64,000 bases of DNA. Source: an uncultured Massilia sp. (GTDB lineage: Bacteria > Pseudomonadota > Gammaproteobacteria > Burkholderiales > Burkholderiaceae). The notes under the pieces were generated by a model that saw nothing but the letters and a program-made list of their open reading frames with translations, did not search any database and was not told where the DNA came from. The translations under genes were made by a program, and so were the position numbers. Position 1 is the first letter of the stretch. Every line of letters begins with the position of its first letter. Positions 53,827-63,369 of the stretch are shown here, in pieces. The DNA lies in NCBI GenBank assembly GCA_946481275.1, contig CAMLMV010000002.1, positions 62,001 to 126,000 on the forward strand, read 5' to 3'.

Positions 53827-55584
53827 TTATTTGCGGGGCTTCTTGTCGGCGAACTTGCGCTTTGCCGGTTTTTTCTCCGGCGGTTCCTCGCCGTCGCGCG
53901 TGATGCCCAGCTGCTGGCCCGCCACCCACACCTTTTTCAGGTGCTCGAGCAGGTCCTGCGGCAGGCCGGCCGGCATGTCGAGCGTGCTGAAGTCGTCGTA
54001 GATCTCGATGCGGCCGATGTCGCGCGCCGCGATGCCGCCTTCGTTGGCGATCGCGCCCACGATGTTGCCCGGCTTGACGCCATGGTAGTGGCCCACTTCG
54101 ATGCGGTACGTCGCCATGCCCTCTTCCGGCGCGCGCACGACGCGCTCCTTCTTGAAGCCTTCACGGGCGGCACGGGCCGGGCGCTCCTCGCCGAAGCTTT
54201 CGCGGCCGGCGCGTGCCGGGCGTTCTTCTCGCTCACGGAATTCCGGCTTCGGCTCGCGCTCCGGCTTCTCGAGCAGCAGCGGCTCGTCGCCGCGATACAG
54301 CTTGGCCAGCGCGGCCGCGATGTCGATCGCGGGCACGTTCTGTTCGCGCTCGTATTCCTCGATCAGGGAACGGAACACGTCCAGGCCGCCCGCCGCCAGC
54401 GTCTCGCCGATCTGCTCCTTGAATTTCGTGATGCGCACTTCGTTGACGGCCTTGATGGTCGGCAGCGACAGCGGCGCCACCGGCTGGCGCGTGGCGCGTT
54501 CGATCGCCTTCAGCAGGCCCCGCTCGCGCGGCGTGATGAACAGGATCGCATCGCCGCTGCGGCCGGCGCGGCCCGTACGGCCGATGCGGTGCGTGTAGCT
54601 TTCCGGGTCGGACGGCACGTCGTAGTTGATCACGTGGCTGATGCGCTCCACGTCCAGGCCGCGCGCGGCGACGTCGGTGGCGACGAGGATGTCGATCTTG
54701 CCGTTCTTGAGCTGCTCGATCGTGCGCTCGCGCTGTTGCTGGGCCATGTCGCCGTTGATGGCAGCCGCGGCGAACCCGCGCGCCTGCAGCTTGCTCGCCA
54801 GTTCCTCGGTGCCGAGCTTCGTGCGCACGAAGACGATCATGCCGTCGAACGGTTCCGCTTCGAGGATGCGCGTGAGGGCGTCCAGCTTCTGCAGGCCCGC
54901 GACGAGCCAATAGCGCTGGGTGATGTTGGTGGCCGTCGTCGTCTTGGCGGCGACCGTCACCTCGCTCGGTTCGTTCAGGTAGGTCTTGGCGATGCGCTTG
55001 ATCTGCTGCGGCATCGTGGCCGAGAACAGCGCCGTCTGGCGCGTTTCCGGCGTCTGCTGCAGGATGTGCTCGACGTCGTCGATGAAGCCCATGCGCAGCA
55101 TCTCGTCCGCTTCGTCCAGCACGAGGGTCTTCAGTTGCGACAGGTCGAGCGAGCCCTTTTCGATGTGGTCGATGACGCGGCCCGGCGTGCCGACGACGAC
55201 CTGCACGCCGCGGCGCAGCGCCGACAGCTGCGGGCCGTAGCTCTGGCCGCCGTAGATCGGCAGCACGTGGAAATTCTTCAGGTGCGATGCGTAGCTCTGG
55301 AAGGCTTCGGCGACCTGGATCGCGAGTTCGCGCGTGGGCGCGAGCACGAGGGCCTGCACGGCCGGATTCTTGACGTCGATACGCGACAGCACGGGCAGCG
55401 CGAAGGCGGCCGTCTTGCCGGTGCCCGTTTGCGCCTGCCCCAGCACGTCGCGTCCCTCCATCAGGAGAGGAATGGTGGCCGCCTGGATCGGCGACGGCGT
55501 CTCGTACCCGACCTCCTTCAATGCCTTGAGGATGGGTGCGGGGATATCGAGATCGGCGAACGTCTGGAGCTGTGTGTCATGCAT
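53827..55584 (-). CDS. DEAD-box RNA helicase of the DeaD/CsdA type
   Basis: The 585-residue helicase unwinds structured RNA, probably in ribosome assembly and mRNA turnover at low temperature. Helicase motifs are all present: the Q motif near PSPIQAATIP, AQTGTGKT, PTRELAIQ, GTPGR, VLDEADEM, FSATMP, VATDVAARGLD and HRIGRTGRAG. The C-terminal part has a charged Glu/Arg-rich linker (about 435-490) and a DbpA-like RNA-binding domain (YRIEVGHYHGVKPGNIVGAI). The ATG at 55584 is used; an in-frame TTG 15 nt upstream is a possible alternative. The nested-repeat element abuts its 3' end. Confidence 0.94.
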   Translation of the reverse strand: MHDTQLQTFADLDIPAPILKALKEVGYETPSPIQAATIPLLMEGRDVLGQAQTGTGKTAAFALPVLSRIDVKNPAVQALVLAPTRELAIQVAEAFQSYASHLKNFHVLPIYGGQSYGPQLSALRRGVQVVVGTPGRVIDHIEKGSLDLSQLKTLVLDEADEMLRMGFIDDVEHILQQTPETRQTALFSATMPQQIKRIAKTYLNEPSEVTVAAKTTTATNITQRYWLVAGLQKLDALTRILEAEPFDGMIVFVRTKLGTEELASKLQARGFAAAAINGDMAQQQRERTIEQLKNGKIDILVATDVAARGLDVERISHVINYDVPSDPESYTHRIGRTGRAGRSGDAILFITPRERGLLKAIERATRQPVAPLSLPTIKAVNEVRITKFKEQIGETLAAGGLDVFRSLIEEYEREQNVPAIDIAAALAKLYRGDEPLLLEKPEREPKPEFREREERPARAGRESFGEERPARAAREGFKKERVVRAPEEGMATYRIEVGHYHGVKPGNIVGAIANEGGIAARDIGRIEIYDDFSTLDMPAGLPQDLLEHLKKVWVAGQQLGITRDGEEPPEKKPAKRKFADKKPRK

Positions 55585-55708
55585 GGAGGGAATCTTCAAA
55601 AATCGTAAGCAATCCTACAGTTTACTACTTTGAGCCCTCCCCCGCTGCCAGAATTTCACGCGGATGACGCCCGGCAGCGACATCCGCGCATGAAACGACG
55701 CCTGCCGG

Positions 55709-58531
55709 TCAGAACTTGTAGCTTGCGCCGAGGCTGTAGGTACGGCCGAACCGGACGTTTTCCACCACGCTGCCCGGATCCCCGTTGTAGCGGATGTACG
55801 GCGAATTGGTCCAGTTGTTCACCGCCGCCGTGAGCGACAGGCCCCTCAGCATGGCCGTGTCGCCGAAGTCGTACGTGAGCTGCCCGTCCACCGTCGTGTT
55901 GCCCTTGATGTAGGTGAGGCTCGCGTCGTCCTTGTAGTCGTGGATGTCGCCCACGAAGTCGCCCCGCTTCCTGGCGGCGATCGACGCGCGGAAGCCGGCC
56001 TTTTCATAGTAGACGCGCATGTTCGTCACCGTGTGCGACAGGCCCGGCAGCGGAATGGCGCTGATGTTGCCGTTGCTGATCACCGTGATGCCGGTCCGCG
56101 GCAAGGTCACCGAGCTCAGGGTGCTCGAATAGCTGGCCTCGATGCCGAAGCCGTCCAGGTAGCGGGTCAGCATCGCGAACGGAAGCGACGCCGTCAGTTC
56201 GAGCCCCTTGATGTTGCCGCCCGATCCATTGGTCGGCGTGGTCAGGATGCCGACCGTCGACCCGGCGTTCGGACCGGTCGCCGGCAGCGGGATCCCGGAC
56301 ACCAGGAAGCCGGTCGACGCGTAGTCGACGCGTTGCGGCGCCCGCAGGATATAGGTGTCGAGCTTCTTGTAGAAGCCGGCCAGCGCCACGTAGCCCTTGG
56401 CGCCGTTCGCTTCGAAGTATTTTTCATACGACAGGTCGAACGACTTCGCGCGGAACGGTTCCAGCTTCGGGTTGCCGGAACCGCCGGCCAGGATCGGGCC
56501 CGCGGGATTCGTCGCGTCCAGGCCCACGCCGCCGCCGGGGCGCATGTCGCTCATGTTCGGGCGCGACAGGGTCTTGCCGATGCCGAGGCGCAGCACCTGG
56601 TCGGCCGGCAGTTCGACGTTCAGGTTCAGGCTCGGCAGGAAGTCGTTGTACGAATGATGGCCGGCAATCGTGTAGGCCGGGCAAGCCTGCCCCGCGACGC
56701 CCGCGCAGCGCCCGTTGTCGACGATGAGGCCCGTCGAGCCCTGGCTCGTGTGGATGGCCTGGGCACCGGCGTTGCCGCGGTACGGCAGGCCGAACAGCTC
56801 GCCTTCCAGGGCCCCCATCACGTACGCGGTCGAGACCTTTTCCGAGATATGCCAGTTCTTGTCCGTCTGGATCACCTGGTCGACCTTCGCCAGCTGGTGG
56901 TAGACCGAGCCGAGCGACCCCAGCGGGTTCCACGACGCGACCGGGATGCCCGACTGGCGGGTCACGACCGTCTCGCTGCCCGGCATGAGCACTGCGCCGT
57001 ACGGGCCCGTGCCGACGAGCAGGCTGCCCTCGTCGGTGTCGCGGCTCTTGGTGCGGTTGGTGCGGTTGAGGCCGAATTCGATGCCGGTGAGCGGTCCCCA
57101 TTCCAGTTCGCGCCGGACGCTGAAGCGCGCCGCCTTGATCTCGTCGATCGTGGCGCCGATGGCCACGTAGCCGGACTGCTGGGTGCCCGTCAGGCCGCCG
57201 CCCCAGCCGTCGACGTCGGTCAGGAGCATGCGGCTGCGGTCGGTATAGCTGAGCGCGGTCTTGTACAGTGCGGACAGGTTGCTCCGGCCGTCGAAGCCGG
57301 TCCACGAGATGCTGTCCAGGTCGGCGTTGGGCGTGTTGCCGACGAGACCGGCCGTCGTTTCGTAGCGCGTGAAGTCGTGCCTGACGCGCGAACCGGACAC
57401 GTCGCCGGTGAACGTCCAGTCGCCGCGCCGCAGGCGGCTGTTGATGCCCCAGGAATTCAGCGTGTCCACCGCGACCTCCGTGTTGTTGCGGATGTCGCCC
57501 TTGAAGTTCGAGCAGGTGCCGGACACGGCCACGCCATCGACGATGTTCGCGTTGCTCAGCACGCCCACCGGGTCATATCCGCCCGTGCTGCCGCAGGTCG
57601 ACCCTTCGAAACCGGTGCGTTTGGGACTGTCGGTGTTCTTCGAATGGAAGAGGTCGATGGTCGTCAGGAAGTCCTTGCTCGGGCGATATTGCAGGATACC
57701 CATCAGACCTTTGTTGGTGTTCGGGTTGTGGATCACGTCCGTCCGCAAGCCGTTCGGCACCGTCACGGTCTGGCCGTTGTAGGTCGCCGTGCTCGTGGTG
57801 CCGCCCCAGCCGTCGTCGTTGATCTGCTCCGGCCCGTTGTCGTTGAATTTCACGATGCCCAGCGCGACGCCGACCGTGCGGTTGGCGAACTGGTCGATAT
57901 AGGCAAGCGACGTGCGGTAGCCGCTGGCGCTGCCCAGGTCCTCGTTGTGCGCGCCGGTGCGCTGCGCCCGGTAGCTGGCGGCGACCGTGCGCTTGTTAAA
58001 GTCCAGCGGCATCACGGTGCGCTGGTCGATGGTCGAGGCGATGCCCTGCCCCATCAGGGTGGCGTCCGGCGATTTGTAGACGGTGATCGTGCCCAGCATC
58101 TCGGCCGGGTACAGGTCGAAGCGGACGCCGCGGCTGTCGCTCGCGGACGCCTGTTCGCGGCCGTTCAGCAACGTGCCGTTGAAGTCCGGCGACATGCCGC
58201 GCACGGAAATCGACGCCGCGCGGCCCGTCCGCGCGTCGCGCTGGGCCGTCACACCCGGCAGGCGCGAGACGGACTCGGCGACGGTCGCATCCGGCAGTTT
58301 GCCGATGTCTTCCGCCGAGATCGCCTCGACGATGGAATTCGACTGTTTCTTGATCGAGATGGCCGCCTCGATGCCGCGGCGGATGCCCGTCACGGTCACC
58401 TGGCTGATCGGGTTGCCGTTGGCGTCGAGCGCCTGCGCTTGCACGTCAGCGCCCAGCACCGACAGGAATACGGCACAACCGGCAGCGACCGGACTCAGTT
58501 TGAACACGCGTTTGCCCTTCAGAATCTTCAT
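55709..58531 (-). CDS. TonB-dependent receptor, Xanthomonas/Caulobacter carbohydrate type (A)
   Basis: The 940-residue receptor has a signal peptide (KLSPVAAGCAVFLSVLGADVQA), then TVTGIRRGIEAAI and the plug block SIVEAISAEDIGKLPDATVA, SRLPGVTAQR, SVRGMSPDF and LNGREQ, as in family TIGR01782. The barrel ends in the required aromatic residue (LGASYKF). Such receptors import oligosaccharides. The location 2.3 kb from the amylase/permease operon points to maltodextrins. The ATG at 58531 is preceded by GGGGACAT. The gene product is a close paralogue of the receptor at 60279-63020. Confidence 0.94.
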   Translation of the reverse strand: MKILKGKRVFKLSPVAAGCAVFLSVLGADVQAQALDANGNPISQVTVTGIRRGIEAAISIKKQSNSIVEAISAEDIGKLPDATVAESVSRLPGVTAQRDARTGRAASISVRGMSPDFNGTLLNGREQASASDSRGVRFDLYPAEMLGTITVYKSPDATLMGQGIASTIDQRTVMPLDFNKRTVAASYRAQRTGAHNEDLGSASGYRTSLAYIDQFANRTVGVALGIVKFNDNGPEQINDDGWGGTTSTATYNGQTVTVPNGLRTDVIHNPNTNKGLMGILQYRPSKDFLTTIDLFHSKNTDSPKRTGFEGSTCGSTGGYDPVGVLSNANIVDGVAVSGTCSNFKGDIRNNTEVAVDTLNSWGINSRLRRGDWTFTGDVSGSRVRHDFTRYETTAGLVGNTPNADLDSISWTGFDGRSNLSALYKTALSYTDRSRMLLTDVDGWGGGLTGTQQSGYVAIGATIDEIKAARFSVRRELEWGPLTGIEFGLNRTNRTKSRDTDEGSLLVGTGPYGAVLMPGSETVVTRQSGIPVASWNPLGSLGSVYHQLAKVDQVIQTDKNWHISEKVSTAYVMGALEGELFGLPYRGNAGAQAIHTSQGSTGLIVDNGRCAGVAGQACPAYTIAGHHSYNDFLPSLNLNVELPADQVLRLGIGKTLSRPNMSDMRPGGGVGLDATNPAGPILAGGSGNPKLEPFRAKSFDLSYEKYFEANGAKGYVALAGFYKKLDTYILRAPQRVDYASTGFLVSGIPLPATGPNAGSTVGILTTPTNGSGGNIKGLELTASLPFAMLTRYLDGFGIEASYSSTLSSVTLPRTGITVISNGNISAIPLPGLSHTVTNMRVYYEKAGFRASIAARKRGDFVGDIHDYKDDASLTYIKGNTTVDGQLTYDFGDTAMLRGLSLTAAVNNWTNSPYIRYNGDPGSVVENVRFGRTYSLGASYKF

Positions 58532-58559
58532 ATGTCCCCTTAGTGTCATTGAACTACGG

Positions 58560-58620
58560 GATCGATTCTGCAGGTAAAACTAGATTCTTTATTAATGAAT
58601 CATGTAGTTTTACGACAAAC
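58560..58620 (-). promoter_or_regulatory. Conserved receptor promoter/operator (A)
   Basis: TAAAACTA (58576-58583) and TAGTTTTA (58605-58612) are exact inverted repeats centred 29 bp apart. The surrounding bases align with the region 63105-63160 before the other receptor (GGATCGA, then TAAAACTAGAT, then CATGTA). They lie 45-85 nt upstream of the start codon and probably bind a shared regulator. Confidence 0.55.
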
Positions 58621-58684
58621 AGCGCTTTAACTTGCGAAAACTATACCATATCTGAAGTTTCGGTTGTAACTAAAATACAAAGAT

Positions 58685-60196
58685 TCAGCGCCGGGTGCCC
58701 GCGACGGCCGCCACGAAGTCCTTGTGCGTTGGCATCACCTCCACGCAGCGGCCGATCACGCCTTCCGTATTCGCGAGGAAATCGCGCAGCTCCTGCTCGC
58801 CCATCAGGTCGGCCAGCGGGTGATAGCCGCCCGCGCGCACGCCCTGCCCGTGCAGCACCTGCTGCCAGCCGATCGGTGTAAACAGCTCCTCGTTCTCGCG
58901 CACGACCCGGCCGTGCGCGCGGTACAAATCCATCTTGCGGCGTAGCGTATCCGGGATGTCCATCGTGCGCACGTGGTTCCAGAACCGCGTGTCGGCGCGC
59001 GACGTCGCGTGGTAGTGGAGGATGAGGAAGTCGCGGATGCGCTCGACTTCGAAATCGCCCTGGCGGTTGAACTCGTCGATGTCGGCCTGGTGAAAACCCT
59101 TGTCCGGGAACAAGGCCAGCAGGCGCGACAGCGCGGACTGGATCAGGTGGATCGACGTCGATTCGAGCGGCTCCAGGAACCCCGCCGACAGGCCGATGGC
59201 GACGACGTTGCGGTGCCACGCCTTGCGCCGGCGGCCGGCGGTGAAGCGCAGCAGCTTCGGCTCGGCCAGCGCTTCGCCGTCGAGATTTTGCAACAGGATG
59301 GATGCCGCCTCGTCCTCGCTCATGTGGCGGCTGGAAAACACGTGGCCGTTGCCGGTGCGGTGCTGCAGGCCGATGCGCCATTGCCAGCCGGCCGGACGCG
59401 CGTGCGCGATCGTGTACGGCAATAACTCCCCGGACAGCGCGCACGGCACGGCCCACGCGCGGTCGCACGGCAGCCAGTGGCTCCAGTCCTCGAAGCCCGC
59501 GTGCAGCGTCTGTTCGATCAGCAGGCCGCGGAAGCCCGTGCAGTCGAGGAACAGATCGCCCGTCACGACTTCTCCGCTCGCCAGCACCACCGACTCGATG
59601 AATCCGTCGTGCGGGCGCTGGCGCACCTCGACGACCTTGCCCTCGGTGCGGCGCACGCCGCGCGCTTCGGCGTAGGTGCGCAGGTAGCGCGCGTACAGGC
59701 CGGCGTCGAGGTGGAACGCGTACACGATGTCGGCCAGCGGCGAATTCGGCGCCTCCGGCGGCGGGCGCATGAACTTGCCGGCGCGCGCGCCCATCCGGTT
59801 GATCGAATAATGCTCGAGGTCGGGCGCGATCCCGGCCTGGTGGGCCTTGAGCCAGTACTGGAAGAATTCGACGGTGTGCACGTCCTGGCCGAAGCGGCCG
59901 AAACCGTGCATGTAGCGCTCGCCGGGCATGCTCCAGTCGCGGAATTCGATGCCGAGCTTGAACGTGGCCTTCGTCTCGCGCACGAACTCGTCCTCGTTGA
60001 TGCCGAGGACGTCGTTGAACAGGCGGATCATCGGGATCGTCGATTCGCCCACGCCCACGGTGGAGATCTCGTCCGACTCGACCAGGCGGATGGCGAACCG
60101 GCCCTGCAGCAGGCGTGCCAGCGCGGCGGCGGCCATCCAGCCGGCCGTGCCGCCGCCGACGATCACGATGTCTTGGAGAGGAGTCTGTTGGGTCAT
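58685..60196 (-). CDS. Tryptophan-halogenase-like flavoprotein
   Basis: The 503-residue protein belongs to the flavin-dependent tryptophan halogenase family. It has the FAD motif VGGGTAGWMAA (Gly14-Gly19), the catalytic Lys at 80 (ATFKLGIEF, as Lys79 of PrnA) and Glu345 (EPLESTSIH, as Glu346). The second signature reads GWQWRIG, so Pro of the usual WxWxIP is Gly. Known members chlorinate or brominate indoles, but members beside carbohydrate TonB receptors have no established substrate. The ATG at 60196 is only 13 nt after the terminator of the upstream receptor, with no clear ribosome site. Confidence 0.9.
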   Translation of the reverse strand: MTQQTPLQDIVIVGGGTAGWMAAAALARLLQGRFAIRLVESDEISTVGVGESTIPMIRLFNDVLGINEDEFVRETKATFKLGIEFRDWSMPGERYMHGFGRFGQDVHTVEFFQYWLKAHQAGIAPDLEHYSINRMGARAGKFMRPPPEAPNSPLADIVYAFHLDAGLYARYLRTYAEARGVRRTEGKVVEVRQRPHDGFIESVVLASGEVVTGDLFLDCTGFRGLLIEQTLHAGFEDWSHWLPCDRAWAVPCALSGELLPYTIAHARPAGWQWRIGLQHRTGNGHVFSSRHMSEDEAASILLQNLDGEALAEPKLLRFTAGRRRKAWHRNVVAIGLSAGFLEPLESTSIHLIQSALSRLLALFPDKGFHQADIDEFNRQGDFEVERIRDFLILHYHATSRADTRFWNHVRTMDIPDTLRRKMDLYRAHGRVVRENEELFTPIGWQQVLHGQGVRAGGYHPLADLMGEQELRDFLANTEGVIGRCVEVMPTHKDFVAAVAGTRR

Positions 60197-60208
60197 GGTC
60201 GTAGCATA

Positions 60209-60244
60209 CAAAAAAAAACCCTTGCCGGCGCAAACCGGCAAGGG
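60209..60244 (-). terminator. Intrinsic terminator after receptor B, before the halogenase
   Basis: On the minus strand CCCTTGCCGG and CCGGCAAGGG form a stem (60219-60244) followed by nine Ts (60210-60218). It ends the receptor B transcript 35 nt after its stop and leaves almost no space before the halogenase ATG. Confidence 0.92.
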
Positions 60245-60278
60245 GTGGGAGCATCAGCACAGGGCCGACATAGGAGAC

Positions 60279-63020
60279 TTACATCTTGTAGTTCAGGCCG
60301 ATCAGCACCGTGCGGCCCAGCGGGCGGTCTTCGATGACGTTATCCTTGGTCTTGCGATAACGGGTGAAGTGCGCGCTCTTGACGTTGTTCATCTGCACCA
60401 GCAGCGACAGGTTCTTCAGCGGACCGTCCTGGAACTCGTAGCCCAGCTGCAGGTCGAGCACCTTGCCGCCCACGACGTAGGTCAGCTGGCGGTCGCCCGT
60501 GTTCTGCGTCACTTCGCCGATGAAGTCCGAGCGGTAGGTTTCGGCGGCGCGGGCCGAGAAACCGTTCTTCTCGTAGTACACGGTCAGGTTGGCGGTGCGC
60601 TTCGACAGGCCCGGCAGGTTCATGTTGCCGCCGCCGTTGTCCTGCGTCGTGTTCGGGATCGACACCGAGCTGGCGTTCTGCGCAACGTTGGCGACGACGC
60701 CGAAGCCGTCCAGGTAACGGGTCAGGACGTTCAGCGGCAGCGACGCGGCCAGCTCCACACCCTTGATGTTGCCGCCTGTGCCGTTCAGCGGCGTGTTGTA
60801 GGTACCGATCGTGCTCGGCGCCTGGTACGACGTCGGCAGCAGCACGGACGAGAAGTCGAACTGGCGGTCCGTGTTGATGATGTAGCTGTCGAGCTTACGA
60901 TAGAACACGGCGGCGCTCACGTACGCCTTGCTGTCCCAGTATTTTTCGTACGACAGGTCGACGCCCTTCGCGCGGAACGGCTTCAGCTGCGGGTTGCCGC
61001 CGCTGCCGGTGTAATAGCCCTTCGAGGCGTCGTAGCTGAAGCTGCCCGAGGCGCGCATCTGCTGCAGTTCCGGACGCGCCATGATCTTTTCCAGCGAGAA
61101 GCGCAGGGACTGCTGGTTGCCCAGGTCGCCGACCAGGTTCAGGCTCGGCAGCACGTCGTTGTAGCTGGTGCCGTCGCTGACGGTCGCGGTCGGACGGTGC
61201 AGGTCGTCCGTGCCCTGGTTCTTGTCCACCGAGAACGCGGTCGATTCCTGTTTGGTGTGCACGAACTGCAGGCCCAGGGCGCCGCGCACCGGGATGCCGG
61301 CGGCTTCGGTATCGATGCCCAGCTTGGTGAACGCCGTGTCGACCTTCTCGCGCACCACCCAGTCCTTGTTGTAGATGTCCGGGTGCTGCTTCGGATTCAC
61401 GTTGTAGACCGTGGCCAGCGCGGCGACCGGATCGAAGCCGAGCACGGTCAGGCCGGTCTCGCCGACGCCCTGCGCGCTGCTGCCCGACGGGAACGGCGCG
61501 GTCGCGTAGCGGTCGGCGCCGCCCCTGATCGACAGCAGGCCTTCGACGAACGAACGGGTCTTGGAGCGGTTCGACACGTTCACGCCACCGGTGAACTTGC
61601 TGAAGAACCAGCCTTCCGGCAGGTCGCGCGACACGTCCAGGCGCACGGCGCCCAGGCGGTCGTACACGTGCGGGAACTTGACGTAGCCGGCCTGGGTTTC
61701 GGTACCGCCCCAGCCCTGCGGGTCGGTCAGCACGACGTTGTTCGGGTTGGTCAGATCGACGCTGCTGGTGAACGCGCGGCTGCCGCGGGTGAAGCCGATC
61801 GTGGTCAGGTTGTTGGCCGCGACCGAACCATAGGTCTCGAGGTTGGTGCCATTACGTTCGGCGCTGTTCCACGACAGGTCGAGCGACGCGGTCCAGTCCT
61901 CGTCGAGGCGCAGCTTGTTGTTCCAGCCGATCGAGCGGGTGACGTCGTTCCACACTTCGTTGTCGTTGCGGATGATCGGACGCACGTTGTTGATCTGGCC
62001 GCTCATCACGTCGGCGCCCGACAGCGAGGCGTTGATCAGCTGGCTCGGCTTGTCGTAGACGCTGGTGCCGGTATCGTTCAGCGGCGCCTGGAAGCCGACG
62101 TTGCGGGTGCTGCGGTCGTACTTCGAATAGAACAGGTCGAGCGTGCTCGTGAAGTTGCGGCTCGGGCGGTACTGGACCACGCCCATCAGGCCGTTGCGCG
62201 ACTGGCGGTAGGTCTCGGTGTAGGCTTCGAAGCCGGTGTACGGGATGTTGACGGTCTGGCCGTTGTACGTGGTCGTGCCGTTGCCCCAGCCGTTGAAGCG
62301 GGACGATGCCGGGCCCTGGCCCTGCAGGCGCGCGAAGCCGAAGGCGACGCCGACCTGGCGGTTCATGAACTGGTCGATGTACGAGAACGTGAAGCGGTTG
62401 CCGGTGCCCTTGTCGTATTGCAGGCCCAGGCCGCTCTTTTCGCGGCGGTAGTTGACCGCCATCGTGCGGCCCTTGAAGTCCAGCGGACGCACGGTCTGCA
62501 GGTCGACGGTGCCCGACAGGCCCTGGCCGATCAGCGCGCCGTCCGGCGTCTTGTACACCACGACGCCCGACAGCAGCTCGCCCGGGTACTGGTCGAATTC
62601 GATCGAGCGGCTGTCGCCGGTCGACACCTGCTCGCGGCCGTTCAGCAGGCCCGTCGAAAAGTCGGGCGACATGCCGCGGATCGAGATGATCGACGCGTTG
62701 CCGTGCACGTCGCGCTGCGTGGTCACGCCCGGCAGGCGCGCGAGCGATTCGGCGATGCTCTGGTCCGGCAGCTTGCCGATGTCTTCAGCGGAAATCGCCT
62801 CGACGATGGAGTCGTTGTTCTTCTTGACCGAGATGGCCGCTTCGATACCGCGGCGGATACCGGTCACCTTGACGGTCTGGACGCCAGTGGCGGCGTCGGC
62901 CTGGCTGGTCGTCTGCTGGTCCTGTGCCGATGCGGCGTGGCTGGTCAGCGCCATGAACACGGCGCAGCCCGCTGCGACCGGGCTCAGTTTCCAGGTCTGC
63001 ATACCCTTCGAAATCTTCAT
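60279..63020 (-). CDS. TonB-dependent receptor, Xanthomonas/Caulobacter carbohydrate type (B)
   Basis: The 913-residue paralogue of receptor A shares the N-terminus (KLSPVAAGCAVFMALTSHAASA signal) and the plug motifs VTGIRRGIEAAISVKK, SIVEAISAEDIGKLPDQSIA, ARLPGVTTQRD, SIRGMSPDF and LLNGREQ. The barrel has typical long loops, but the last residue is Met (LIGLNYKM) instead of the usual Phe recognised by the BAM complex. It should import an oligosaccharide. The ATG at 63020 follows GGGGACAC. It lies between two halogenase genes and is followed by a strong terminator. Confidence 0.94.
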   Translation of the reverse strand: MKISKGMQTWKLSPVAAGCAVFMALTSHAASAQDQQTTSQADAATGVQTVKVTGIRRGIEAAISVKKNNDSIVEAISAEDIGKLPDQSIAESLARLPGVTTQRDVHGNASIISIRGMSPDFSTGLLNGREQVSTGDSRSIEFDQYPGELLSGVVVYKTPDGALIGQGLSGTVDLQTVRPLDFKGRTMAVNYRREKSGLGLQYDKGTGNRFTFSYIDQFMNRQVGVAFGFARLQGQGPASSRFNGWGNGTTTYNGQTVNIPYTGFEAYTETYRQSRNGLMGVVQYRPSRNFTSTLDLFYSKYDRSTRNVGFQAPLNDTGTSVYDKPSQLINASLSGADVMSGQINNVRPIIRNDNEVWNDVTRSIGWNNKLRLDEDWTASLDLSWNSAERNGTNLETYGSVAANNLTTIGFTRGSRAFTSSVDLTNPNNVVLTDPQGWGGTETQAGYVKFPHVYDRLGAVRLDVSRDLPEGWFFSKFTGGVNVSNRSKTRSFVEGLLSIRGGADRYATAPFPSGSSAQGVGETGLTVLGFDPVAALATVYNVNPKQHPDIYNKDWVVREKVDTAFTKLGIDTEAAGIPVRGALGLQFVHTKQESTAFSVDKNQGTDDLHRPTATVSDGTSYNDVLPSLNLVGDLGNQQSLRFSLEKIMARPELQQMRASGSFSYDASKGYYTGSGGNPQLKPFRAKGVDLSYEKYWDSKAYVSAAVFYRKLDSYIINTDRQFDFSSVLLPTSYQAPSTIGTYNTPLNGTGGNIKGVELAASLPLNVLTRYLDGFGVVANVAQNASSVSIPNTTQDNGGGNMNLPGLSKRTANLTVYYEKNGFSARAAETYRSDFIGEVTQNTGDRQLTYVVGGKVLDLQLGYEFQDGPLKNLSLLVQMNNVKSAHFTRYRKTKDNVIEDRPLGRTVLIGLNYKM

Positions 63021-63369
63021 GTGTCCCCTCACCTAAATTCGCTATCTGTATTCACACCAGCCGCCTGCCGAAACACCTCGTGCCGACCCAACGCTGGAGT
63101 CCGGATCGAATTTTGTATTAAAACTAGATAACCCGTCAACGGAACATGTAATTTCGCGAGCAAATTGGCGTTTTCCCCACAGATTTTCGAAAAAACCGCT
63201 AGTTTTGTCCGTAATTTAAGTACCAGAACGTGTATTTACTATGTAGTCGCGATAAAACTATGGCATCTGCATGGCATGCGTATGCCACACGGATCGACGC
63301 GGTCATCAGGAGAGGGAAAGTGGGAAGATGGGACGGACGGCGCGCGGGGCGCCGCCCGGGGTACTGCGA
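63021..63369 (-). promoter_or_regulatory. Promoter region of receptor B
   Basis: This 349-nt AT-rich gap carries TAAAACTA (63119-63126) with a CATGTAATTT partner near 63145-63154, aligned with the receptor A promoter. A further copy of the motif, ATGTAGTCGCGATAAAACTA, lies at 63241-63260. No gene is seen. The right part (63290-63369) is GC-rich and follows the halogenase stop. Confidence 0.5.

Noticed and set aside
59928..63131. A 1067-codon plus-strand open frame opposite the halogenase and receptor B
   Set aside because: Antisense shadow of two clear genes, with biased composition and no homology signal.
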